The position numbers and the translations under genes were made by a program. A stretch of DNA of 6,545 nt from Bog-159 sp049514955 (GTDB lineage: Bacteria > Acidobacteriota > Terriglobia > Bryobacterales > Bryobacteraceae), in NCBI GenBank assembly GCA_049514955.1, contig JBEKUO010000421.1, positions 1 to 6,545 of the forward strand. Reading direction: 5' to 3'. How positions within the stretch are numbered: the first letter of the stretch is position 1; every line of letters begins with the position of its first letter. Below, one piece after another: positions 1 to 5,122 of this stretch. Under the pieces are notes generated by a model, which searched no databases, was not told the DNA's origin, and was given only the letters and a program-made list of their open reading frames with translations.

Positions 1-1296
1 GCCGCCCGCGAGCAAGGCCTCTCCATCGAATACATCGTCGAAACGCACTTGCATCGCGATTTCGTCTCGGGCCACATCGAGCTGGCCGCCCTCACTGGCG
101 CCCGCATACATCTCAGCGCCGAGGCCGCGGCGAAGTTTCCGCACGTGCCGGCCTCCGATGGCCATGAGATCCAGTTCGGCCGCTGCTGCCTGAAGTTCCT
201 CGAGACCCCCGGCCACTCGCTCGACAGCATCTCGATCCTGGTCACCGATCTGGACCGCGCGCCGGAGCCCTTCGCCGTCGTCACCGGCGATACGCTGTTT
301 ATCGGCGATGTGGGCCGGCCCGATCTTTCGGCGGATTACACGCCCCAGCAGCTTGCCGCGCTGCTGTATCGCAGCCTCCACGAAAAGCTCCTCAAGCTGC
401 CGGACTCCGTGGAAGTCTATCCCGCGCACGGCGCCGGATCCCTATGCGGCCGCCAGTTAAGCACCGAGCGCCTGTCCACCATCGGCAAGGAACGCGCCAC
501 CAACTACGCGCTGCAGGCCCGCACCGAGCAGGAGTTCGTACGCCTCATCACCGCCGATCAGCCGGAGCGCCCAGCGTACTTCGCGCAGGATGCCGAGATC
601 AACCGCGCCGGCGCGCTTCCTTTGAAGGATCTGCCGGCGCTGCCCGCCCTGCGTCCCGGCGATGTGCTCGCGCTTCAGGAGAAAGGCGTGGTCATCCTGG
701 ATACCCGCCCTGCCCACCAGTTTGCCGCCGCGCATATTCCGGGTGCTGTCGAAATCGCCCTGGCGGGACAGTTCGCCTCGTGGGCCGGCACGTTGCTGGG
801 CCTCGACGCCGAGGTGGTTCTGATCACCGAGGACCAGCCGCGCGCCAACGAGGCCCGCGTGCGCCTGGCGCGCGTCGGCATGGAGCGCGCGGCCGGATAC
901 CTCGACGACGGTATGGCCGCCTGGATCCGCGAAGGCTTGCCGGTCGAGCAGACACCTAACATCTCCGTCCTCGAGCTCAGCCGCATGCTGGAGCAGCCCG
1001 CATCGGTGCAGGTGGTGGATGTGCGCCGCCGCATCGAATGGGAGGAGGGCCATATCGAAGGCGCGCTCCTCAAACCGCTCGACAAGCTCCGTGCGATGGC
1101 CGCCGATCTCGACCGCGCGCGCCCCGTCGCCGTCCACTGCAAGAGCGGATACCGCAGCGCCATTGCCGCCAGCCTTTTGCAGTGCGCCGGCCTTCCGCAC
1201 GTCTACAACATCACCGGCGGATTCGACGCCTGGAAATCCAGCGGTCTGCCGGTCATTGAGCCGGCGCCTGCCGCTACTGAGGAGTTGCACGCATGA
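1..1296 (+). CDS. CstB-like persulfide dioxygenase-rhodanese fusion (5' end outside window)
   Basis: Probable cytoplasmic sulfur-detoxification enzyme. Related CstB/ETHE1-type enzymes oxidise persulfides with Fe(II) and O2, and their rhodanese domain transfers sulfane sulfur. The frame is open from base 1 and gives 431 residues. By comparison with CstB, about 40 N-terminal residues are missing. In fragment numbering, residues 1-215 are the metallo-beta-lactamase domain: THLHRD has H16, H18 and D20, TPGH has H72, TGD has D97 and PAHG has H143. The GDVGRPDL and HGAGSLCG segments are typical of this subfamily. Residues about 219-313 form a rhodanese domain whose active-site loop reads LITEDQP with no cysteine, so it is a pseudo-rhodanese. 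Residues about 321-416 form a second rhodanese domain with the loop HCKSGYR, where C380 is the sulfur carrier. This domain order matches CstB. The TTG at 49 is not the start, because it lies inside the metal-binding motif. The stop overlaps the next gene. The family is secure; the exact substrate is inferred. Confidence 0.95.
   Translation, partial: AAREQGLSIEYIVETHLHRDFVSGHIELAALTGARIHLSAEAAAKFPHVPASDGHEIQFGRCCLKFLETPGHSLDSISILVTDLDRAPEPFAVVTGDTLFIGDVGRPDLSADYTPQQLAALLYRSLHEKLLKLPDSVEVYPAHGAGSLCGRQLSTERLSTIGKERATNYALQARTEQEFVRLITADQPERPAYFAQDAEINRAGALPLKDLPALPALRPGDVLALQEKGVVILDTRPAHQFAAAHIPGAVEIALAGQFASWAGTLLGLDAEVVLITEDQPRANEARVRLARVGMERAAGYLDDGMAAWIREGLPVEQTPNISVLELSRMLEQPASVQVVDVRRRIEWEEGHIEGALLKPLDKLRAMAADLDRARPVAVHCKSGYRSAIAASLLQCAGLPHVYNITGGFDAWKSSGLPVIEPAPAATEELHA
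1279..1284 (+). promoter_or_regulatory. Shine-Dalgarno sequence for the 73-aa gene
   Basis: GAGGAG lies 8 bases before the ATG at 1293, inside the end of the upstream dioxygenase gene. Together with the ATGA stop/start overlap it supports translation of the small gene and coupling to the gene before it. Confidence 0.6.
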
Positions 1297-1514
1297 AGCC
1301 CGAAGAGTACAGCGAACGCCAAGTCGAGGTGGACGGCTGGCAGGTCAACCTCACCTCCTACAAACTGGGAGACCTCTATCATTGCAAGGCCGACAACGTC
1401 TCGCCCGGCGCCTGGCTGGCGCGCACCAGCGGAGCCACCCGCGAAGAGGCCGAGCAGAAAGCCTTGGATCGCGCGCGTCAGCTTTTGTCCCGCACGCGCC
1501 GCCACGAGGTCTGA
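1293..1514 (+). CDS. Uncharacterised 73-aa protein between dioxygenase and RNase genes
   Basis: I do not recognise this gene. It is a 73-residue, highly charged, soluble protein with no signal peptide or membrane segment. The first half (about residues 9-35, VEVDGWQVNLTSYKLGDLYHCKADN) alternates hydrophobic and polar residues and looks like two or three beta strands. A GAWLARTSGAT segment leads into a C-terminal amphipathic helix from about residue 49 to 67 (REEAEQKALDRARQLL). There is one cysteine, C31. It is likely real: it has a good Shine-Dalgarno sequence, its ATG overlaps the upstream stop by 4 bases, and its own stop is 6 bases before the RNase gene. The strand-strand-helix layout with a G-T-x-EEA helix start recalls HicB-like or the last part of double-stranded-RNA-binding folds. 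That is only a shape resemblance, and the paired lysines of a true dsRBD are absent. Function unknown. Confidence 0.8.
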   Translation: MKPEEYSERQVEVDGWQVNLTSYKLGDLYHCKADNVSPGAWLARTSGATREEAEQKALDRARQLLSRTRRHEV

Positions 1515-1516
1515 GG
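1506..1516 (+). promoter_or_regulatory. Ribosome-binding region for the RNase gene
   Basis: Two Shine-Dalgarno-like sites flank the stop of the 73-aa gene: GAGGT at 1506-1510 (10 bases before the ATG at 1521) and GAGG at 1513-1516 (4 bases before it). Neither spacing is ideal. The start is still well placed, because the RNase reading frame begins right after the upstream stop and translation is probably coupled. Confidence 0.4.
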
Positions 1517-1520
1517 CGCC

Positions 1521-2969
1521 ATGTACGATCTCGCCGCGTTGGCCCGCCAGGAGATGATCCAGGAGGGCTTCCAGCCCGATTTTACTCCCGCCGTGCAGAG
1601 CCAGGTAAAGGCCATACGCGCGCATCCCGCGCCGGCGGTACCCAGCGGCGCACTGCGCGATATGCGCGGCTTGCCCTGGTCCTCCATCGATAACGACACC
1701 TCCCGCGACCTCGACCAGATCGAAATGGCGGAGCGCCTTCCCAACGGCGATATACGCATTCGCATCGGCATCGCCGACGTGGATAGCAATGTTCCCAAAG
1801 GCTCCCCGGTCGATGGTCATGCCGCCGCCAATTGCACCACCGTCTACACCACCGTCAAGAATTTTTCCATGTTGCCGGACGATCTGTCCACGGATCTCAC
1901 GTCGCTAAATGAACGTCAGGACCGGCTCTCGATGGTCGTGGAGCTGACCGTGGCAGCGGATGGATCCGTGCGGGATGGCGCGGCCTACGCCGCCGTCACC
2001 CGCAATACCGCGCAGTTGGCCTACAACTCCGTGGCGCCATGGCTGGAGGGCCACGCCCAGCCGCCGCCTAAAGTCGCCGCGTCGCAGGAACTCCAGGGAC
2101 AGCTCCATCTTCAGGATGAGGCTGCGCAGAACCTTCGCGAGCTGCGGCATCGCATGGGCGCGCTCGATCTGGACCGCACCGAGACCGAGGCGGTCATGTC
2201 CGACGGGCATGTGACCGGGATCGCGGCGCGGCACCGCAATCGCGCCTCGCAGTTGATCGAAGATTTTATGATCGCCGCCAATGGCGTGATCGCGCGCATG
2301 CTGCGCGACCATCGCGTCTCCTCAATCCGCCGCGTCGTGAAAATTCCCGAGCGTTGGGACCGCATCGTCGAGCTGGCCGCGCGCTCGGGCGATCAACTCC
2401 CCGCCGATCCGGACTCCGGCGCACTGAACCGGTTCCTGATCAAGCGCAAAACCGAAGACCCGGTGCATTACGCGGATCTCTCGCTCGCCGTGGTGAAGCT
2501 GATGGGTCCCGGCGAGTACGTGCTCGAGCGTCCCGGAGATCCGGAAATCGGCCACTTCGCGCTGGCGGCCCACGACTACACGCACTCCACTGCGCCCAAT
2601 CGCCGCTTTGCGGACCTGGTCACGCAACGCCTGGTGAAAGCCGCGATCACCCAAGGCCCGTCGCCTTACGCGGACGCGGAACTGGACCACATCGCCCGCA
2701 ACTGCACCCAGCGTGAAGACGCCGCCCGCAAGGTCGAGCGCGGCATGGGCAAGCGCATCGCCGCCGTCGCCATGCACGACCGCATCGGCGAAGTCTTCCC
2801 CGCCGTGGTCACCGGAGTCACACCCAAGGGGACTTTCGTGCGGCTCGTTTCGCCGCCGGTGGAAGGCCGCCTCATGCGCGGCGAGCACGGCCTGGATGTG
2901 GGCGACCAGATCCGCGTGCAGTTGCTCAGCACCGACCCGCAGCGCGGTTTTATCGACTTCGGAAGATAA
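1521..2969 (+). CDS. RNase II-family exoribonuclease (RNB domain, short form)
   Basis: Predicted cytoplasmic 3'-to-5' hydrolytic exoribonuclease, 482 residues. The RNB catalytic motif is at residues 56-66, IDNDTSRDLDQ. D57, D63 and D65 match three of the four metal-binding aspartates of E. coli RNase II (D201, D207, D209); the fourth (D210) is Q66. Further RNB landmarks are EDFMIAAN (247-254) and YTHSTAPNRRFADL (353-366), the equivalent of the YxHxTSPIRRYxDL motif that contacts the RNA end. Residues about 421-481 form a C-terminal S1-like RNA-binding domain. The N-terminal 50 residues hold a short helical segment. The two cold-shock domains of RNase II (644 aa) and RNase R (about 813 aa) are absent. 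The small size and the DLDQ variant resemble the compact RNB enzymes of Deinococcus and actinobacteria more than classical Rnb or Rnr. It is the last gene of the operon, 6 bases after the small gene. The family is certain; activity with the Q66 variant is inferred. Confidence 0.96.
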   Translation: MYDLAALARQEMIQEGFQPDFTPAVQSQVKAIRAHPAPAVPSGALRDMRGLPWSSIDNDTSRDLDQIEMAERLPNGDIRIRIGIADVDSNVPKGSPVDGHAAANCTTVYTTVKNFSMLPDDLSTDLTSLNERQDRLSMVVELTVAADGSVRDGAAYAAVTRNTAQLAYNSVAPWLEGHAQPPPKVAASQELQGQLHLQDEAAQNLRELRHRMGALDLDRTETEAVMSDGHVTGIAARHRNRASQLIEDFMIAANGVIARMLRDHRVSSIRRVVKIPERWDRIVELAARSGDQLPADPDSGALNRFLIKRKTEDPVHYADLSLAVVKLMGPGEYVLERPGDPEIGHFALAAHDYTHSTAPNRRFADLVTQRLVKAAITQGPSPYADAELDHIARNCTQREDAARKVERGMGKRIAAVAMHDRIGEVFPAVVTGVTPKGTFVRLVSPPVEGRLMRGEHGLDVGDQIRVQLLSTDPQRGFIDFGR

Positions 2970-2977
2970 GTCGTGGC

Positions 2978-3137
2978 GCGCGCTTTAGCGTGCTGCGGCG
3001 AGCTTCAGCTCGCCGAATTTCGACCGTGGGCTGAAGCCCACGGCGCTCGAGTTTCTACATTTTCCCAAAGAGTGCCTTGGTGGCACTGTTGTGCAAGAAG
3101 GTGGGGCAGGCGCTTTCGCCTGCCAACAGCGAAAGCG
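2978..3137. repeat. Cluster of short intergenic palindromes with related cores
   Basis: Six inverted repeats occur within 160 bases. (1) 2978-2993: GCGCGCT, TT, AGCGTGC, with one G-T pair. (2) 2997-3014: GGCGAGC, TTCA, GCTCGCC. (3) 3024-3043: CCGTGGGC, TGAA, GCCCACGG. (4) 3071-3087: AGTGCC, TTGGT, GGCACT. (5) 3105-3124: GGCAGGCG, CTTT, CGCCTGCC. (6) 3111-3119 with 3129-3137: CGCTTTCGC and GCGAAAGCG. Apart from (4), the centres are variants of one octamer: GCTTTAGC, GCTTCAGC, GCTGAAGC (the exact reverse complement of the second) and GCTTTCGC. The arms differ. That is the look of a dispersed intergenic repeat family with conserved tips, which I associate with acidobacterial genomes from general knowledge only. 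The hairpins may also protect or terminate the operon transcript. Confidence 0.65.
2997..3043 (+). terminator. Possible terminator or 3'-end hairpins of the operon
   Basis: Two perfect hairpins (7-bp and 8-bp GC-rich stems with 4-base loops) begin 28 bases after the RNase stop. A T-rich patch (GTTTCTACATTTT) does not start until 3051, so a classical rho-independent terminator is not present. Transcript stabilisation or factor-dependent ending is equally possible. Confidence 0.3.
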
Positions 3138-3290
3138 TGCGCGACCACTTCGGGCGACCATCAAAAACTAAGTGGTATTGGGCATTCGTGCCTGTCTCCA
3201 TGGGCCTACGGCACGGCCCACCGAACTCCATGAAAGCCCTGGCGGACGACGAACGTGTTTTCAATGGGTTACGATGGGCTTTCGACGCTG

Positions 3291-3317
3291 CCAGCCGGCA
3301 CTCTTGCCGACTTCTGG
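3291..3317 (-). terminator. Weak hairpin downstream of the GloVer gene
   Basis: An imperfect hairpin begins 8 bases past the GloVer stop on the - strand. CGGCA (3296-3300) pairs with TGCCG (3305-3309) around a 4-base loop, and an outer CCAG (3291-3294) pairs with CTGG (3314-3317). No T-tract follows, so the terminator role is doubtful. Confidence 0.25.
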
Positions 3318-3324
3318 ACAGCAG

Positions 3325-4689
3325 TCAGGGAATGATCGCTACCACAGTCCCACAGCCGGCGAGGCCTGTTTGCGAGCACAACCCGCTGCCGCCGGCATAG
3401 GTCGTGCCGTAGAGCGCCCCACCGAGGCCGAAGATAAGGCCCGAATAGGGAACCGCCCCGTCCGCGCCGCCAGTGAAACTGTGTAGCGTTGTCTCGGCCC
3501 AGGCGCCGCCCGCTGTCGCCGGCGGCGTCAGCTTGAAAACCATCCCGCAACCGAGCCAGCCGTTCACTTGGCACGTGCCGCTGCCACCACTGTTTGTCAT
3601 GCCGAAAAGCGCTCCCGACGGGGAAGCCAGCAGGGCTCCGTAGGGCCCCTCGCTGGATCCGTTCTTGCTGTGGAACACGTATGGCAAGGTCTCGCTCCAA
3701 CCCGCGCCAGCCACCGTCGGCGGCGTGAGTTGGAAGACCGTGCCCCCATCCCCCACCTCGCCGCCATATCCCGTCGTCGCGCCGTACAAGACCCCGCCTT
3801 TGCCGAAGGTCAGGCCGGCATACACATAACCGCCGTCGCTATTGTTGCCGAAGTTGTGGAGAATGGTTCTGCTCCAGGCGCCACTCGTTGCCTGCGTCAG
3901 TTTATAGGCCGTGCCCTCGCCGAAAAACCCGTCGTTGACGGCCGTGCCATACAGATTTCCATGGCCGTCGATGAGCAGTCCGGACGCCGGGCCTCCATAG
4001 AAGCTAGGGTCGAACCGGTAAATCACCGTCTCGGCCCAGGCGTTCCCGGCCGTCGCCGGCGGACTCAGTTGGAAGACCGTGCCGCAGCCCCAAGGACCCG
4101 AGTCCGAGCACGCTACGCCTCCCGCATAAGTCGTGCCATACAGGTTCCCGCTTTTGTCGAAAACCACGCCGCCGTAAGGGCCATTGCCGTCCCTCTCTCG
4201 GACGCCCTCAAAGCTGTAGAGAATGGTCTCTGTCCAGGCACCTCCGGCCGCGGAAGGCGGACTCAGCTCGAAGACGGTGCCGCACCCATCGCTGCACTTC
4301 CCGCCACCGCCGAAGAGCGTTGTACCGTACAGATTACCCGCCCCGTCGAAAATCAAGCCGCCTATCGGCAAAGCGCCGTCGCTGCCGCCCATGAAACGGT
4401 AGAGCACGGTCTCCGTCCACTCACCGCCCGGCGCGGCTGGCGGCGTCAATTGAAAGACCGTGCCGCAACCTCCCTGGCACGTTCCGCCGCCGCCGATGTA
4501 AGTAGTGCCATAGAGATTGCCTGCTCTGCCGGCCAACAAGGTTGCCTGTGGATATGACCCGTCGCTGCCGCCCTGGAAGCTGTAAATCACAGCCTCCTTC
4601 GGGCTAGCGGCGAAAGCCGTGCTCCCGATCATTTGAATACTGATGAAGACCGCCAGTGGCCACCGCGGCGTAAGAGTACTGTTTTGCAC
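3325..4689 (-). CDS. Secreted GloVer-repeat protein, likely seven-bladed beta-propeller
   Basis: Exported protein of 454 residues (GTG start at 4689) made of GloVer repeats (TIGR03803-type, 'choice-of-anchor tandem repeat GloVer-containing protein'). Residues 1-27 form a signal peptide: R9, a hydrophobic core from about L12 to I21, and likely cleavage after TAFA. Seven repeats start near residues 34, 95, 156, 222, 276, 335 and 401, each 54-66 residues long. Each follows a Y-S-F-x-GG-x-DG-x-x-P line, then L-I-F-D-x-x-GNLYGTT, then GG, GTVF-x-LTPP and G-x-W-x-E. Seven such units fit a seven-bladed propeller. All ten cysteines of the mature protein are pairs preceding the GTVF strand, in repeats 1, 2, 3, 6 and 7; repeats 4 and 5 have none. 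Disulfides are therefore likely. No C-terminal anchor or sorting signal follows repeat 7. ATGs at 4719 and 4779 would add an arginine-rich leader (RRYRYCRRRRMRRR) and have poorly spaced Shine-Dalgarno sites, so I prefer GTG. Binding partner or activity unknown. Confidence 0.9.
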   Translation of the reverse strand: MQNSTLTPRWPLAVFISIQMIGSTAFAASPKEAVIYSFQGGSDGSYPQATLLAGRAGNLYGTTYIGGGGTCQGGCGTVFQLTPPAAPGGEWTETVLYRFMGGSDGALPIGGLIFDGAGNLYGTTLFGGGGKCSDGCGTVFELSPPSAAGGAWTETILYSFEGVRERDGNGPYGGVVFDKSGNLYGTTYAGGVACSDSGPWGCGTVFQLSPPATAGNAWAETVIYRFDPSFYGGPASGLLIDGHGNLYGTAVNDGFFGEGTAYKLTQATSGAWSRTILHNFGNNSDGGYVYAGLTFGKGGVLYGATTGYGGEVGDGGTVFQLTPPTVAGAGWSETLPYVFHSKNGSSEGPYGALLASPSGALFGMTNSGGSGTCQVNGWLGCGMVFKLTPPATAGGAWAETTLHSFTGGADGAVPYSGLIFGLGGALYGTTYAGGSGLCSQTGLAGCGTVVAIIP

Positions 4690-4695
4690 TTGCAG

Positions 4696-4701
4696 ACCTC
4701 C
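4696..4701 (-). promoter_or_regulatory. Shine-Dalgarno sequence fixing the GloVer GTG start
   Basis: On the - strand GGAGGT stands exactly 6 bases before the GTG at 4689-4687. This is the best ribosome-binding site near the gene and yields a normal-length signal peptide. The upstream ATG at 4779 has GGAGGT only 2 bases away, and the ATG at 4719 has only GCAGG touching it. Confidence 0.6.
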
Positions 4702-4835
4702 GCATGATCGGCGCCTCATCCTGCGACGCCTGCAATAACGGTAACGCCGGGTGAAAAACAAAACAAGCTCCAGACCCATGACCTCCCGTCCAACTTACGG
4801 ACGTTTTTGAACGGGGCAAACGTGGCTTGACCCAA

Positions 4836-4844
4836 ACTATAGCA
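4836..4844 (-). promoter_or_regulatory. Candidate extended -10 promoter for the GloVer gene
   Basis: The - strand reads TGC TATAGT: an extended -10 TG plus a hexamer matching TATAAT at five of six positions. No good -35 is seen 17 bases upstream (GTAAGT). Transcription would start near 4829 and leave a leader of about 140 bases that contains the ACGTTT/AAACGT inverted repeat. Confidence 0.35.
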
Positions 4845-5046
4845 CCGTGCGGAGAGGAACTTACTGTCCCCCGCCGCGGGACAAGGCGGAGTACTGCGTC
4901 TGTCCACCGCAGAGCGGGGCACCAACTCGCTGCCGACCGCGCTCGCCGTCGCGCTTCTTGTGTCGCGCGCCCGCGATGGAGTTGCCATCTGGCCAAACTC
5001 GGAGATTTGTAACCCAAAATACCGCACCCGGACTCCTGCCCGGTAG

Positions 5047-5071
5047 TGCGCTAAATGTCACATTTAGCGCA
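5047..5071. promoter_or_regulatory. Perfect 25-base palindrome, likely operator
   Basis: TGCGCTAAATGT (5047-5058), a central C (5059), then the exact reverse complement ACATTTAGCGCA (5060-5071). The 12-bp arms have no mismatch. The site is centred 64 bases before the ATG at 5123, where a dimeric activator site would often lie if that gene is transcribed from a start close to its ATG. A loose repeat of the half-site, GCGCTA followed by CGCTAAA, occurs at 5095-5107. The cognate regulator cannot be named from this window; an unusually tight hairpin is the alternative reading. Confidence 0.6.
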
Positions 5072-5109
5072 TTATCCGTCTGCAACGGAAGTGAGCGCTA
5101 CGCTAAACT

Positions 5110-5118
5110 TGTAATAAT
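5110..5118 (+). promoter_or_regulatory. Candidate extended -10 promoter for the Asp-box gene, possibly leaderless
   Basis: TGT AATAAT gives an extended -10 TG and a hexamer matching TATAAT at five of six positions. No -35 match is visible. It sits only 4 bases before the ATG at 5123, and there is no Shine-Dalgarno sequence upstream of that ATG, so a leaderless transcript starting at or next to the ATG would fit. Confidence 0.35.
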
Positions 5119-5122
5119 CGAA

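Larger units (their letters stand above)
2970..3324. other. Convergent intergenic region, no credible gene
   Basis: This is the space between the RNase stop and the stop of the opposing GloVer gene. Short open frames exist on both strands, but none has a ribosome-binding site or a recognisable domain, and they run through palindromes. The first 170 bases hold the palindrome cluster described separately. The remainder has one more inverted repeat (TGGGCC at 3201-3206 with GGCCCA at 3215-3220) and a weak hairpin just past the GloVer stop. Confidence 0.7.
4690..5122. other. Divergent intergenic region, regulatory, no credible gene
   Basis: This stretch separates the starts of two divergent secreted-protein genes. 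Short open frames on both strands lack recognisable content and start signals. It holds a promoter-like site for each gene, a 6-bp inverted repeat (ACGTTT at 4801-4806, AAACGT at 4818-4823), a 6-bp hairpin (TGTCCC at 4865-4870, GGGACA at 4878-4883) and the long palindrome at 5047-5071. Confidence 0.65.

Noticed and set aside
457..1290. Long antisense reading frame (277 codons) opposite the dioxygenase gene
   Set aside because: It is a GC-rich shadow of a clear gene, with no domain, ribosome-binding site or coherent protein character.
49..1296. TTG at 49 as the start of the dioxygenase gene
   Set aside because: The frame is open to base 1, and the metal-binding THLHRD motif begins upstream of 49, so the gene simply starts outside the window.
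2322..2888. Antisense frame opposite the RNase gene
   Set aside because: Histidine/arginine/glycine-rich shadow frame; the + strand RNB motifs leave no doubt which strand codes.
2978..3137. CRISPR array
   Set aside because: The palindromes differ in arms and spacing; there are no identical direct repeats or uniform spacers and no cas genes.
3568..4557. 329-codon + strand reading frame opposite the GloVer gene
   Set aside because: It mirrors the repeats of the real gene, is rich in Ala and Arg, and shows no recognisable domain or start signal. The - strand frame has a signal peptide and seven family repeats.
4827..4843. TTGACC followed by TATAGC on the + strand as a promoter
   Set aside because: The two boxes are only about 5 bases apart, far from the 16-18 needed. 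The - strand extended -10 explains the TATA better.
4604..5027. Overlapping - strand frames upstream of the GloVer gene
   Set aside because: They have no start signals or domains and overlap promoter-like sequence and the GloVer signal peptide region.
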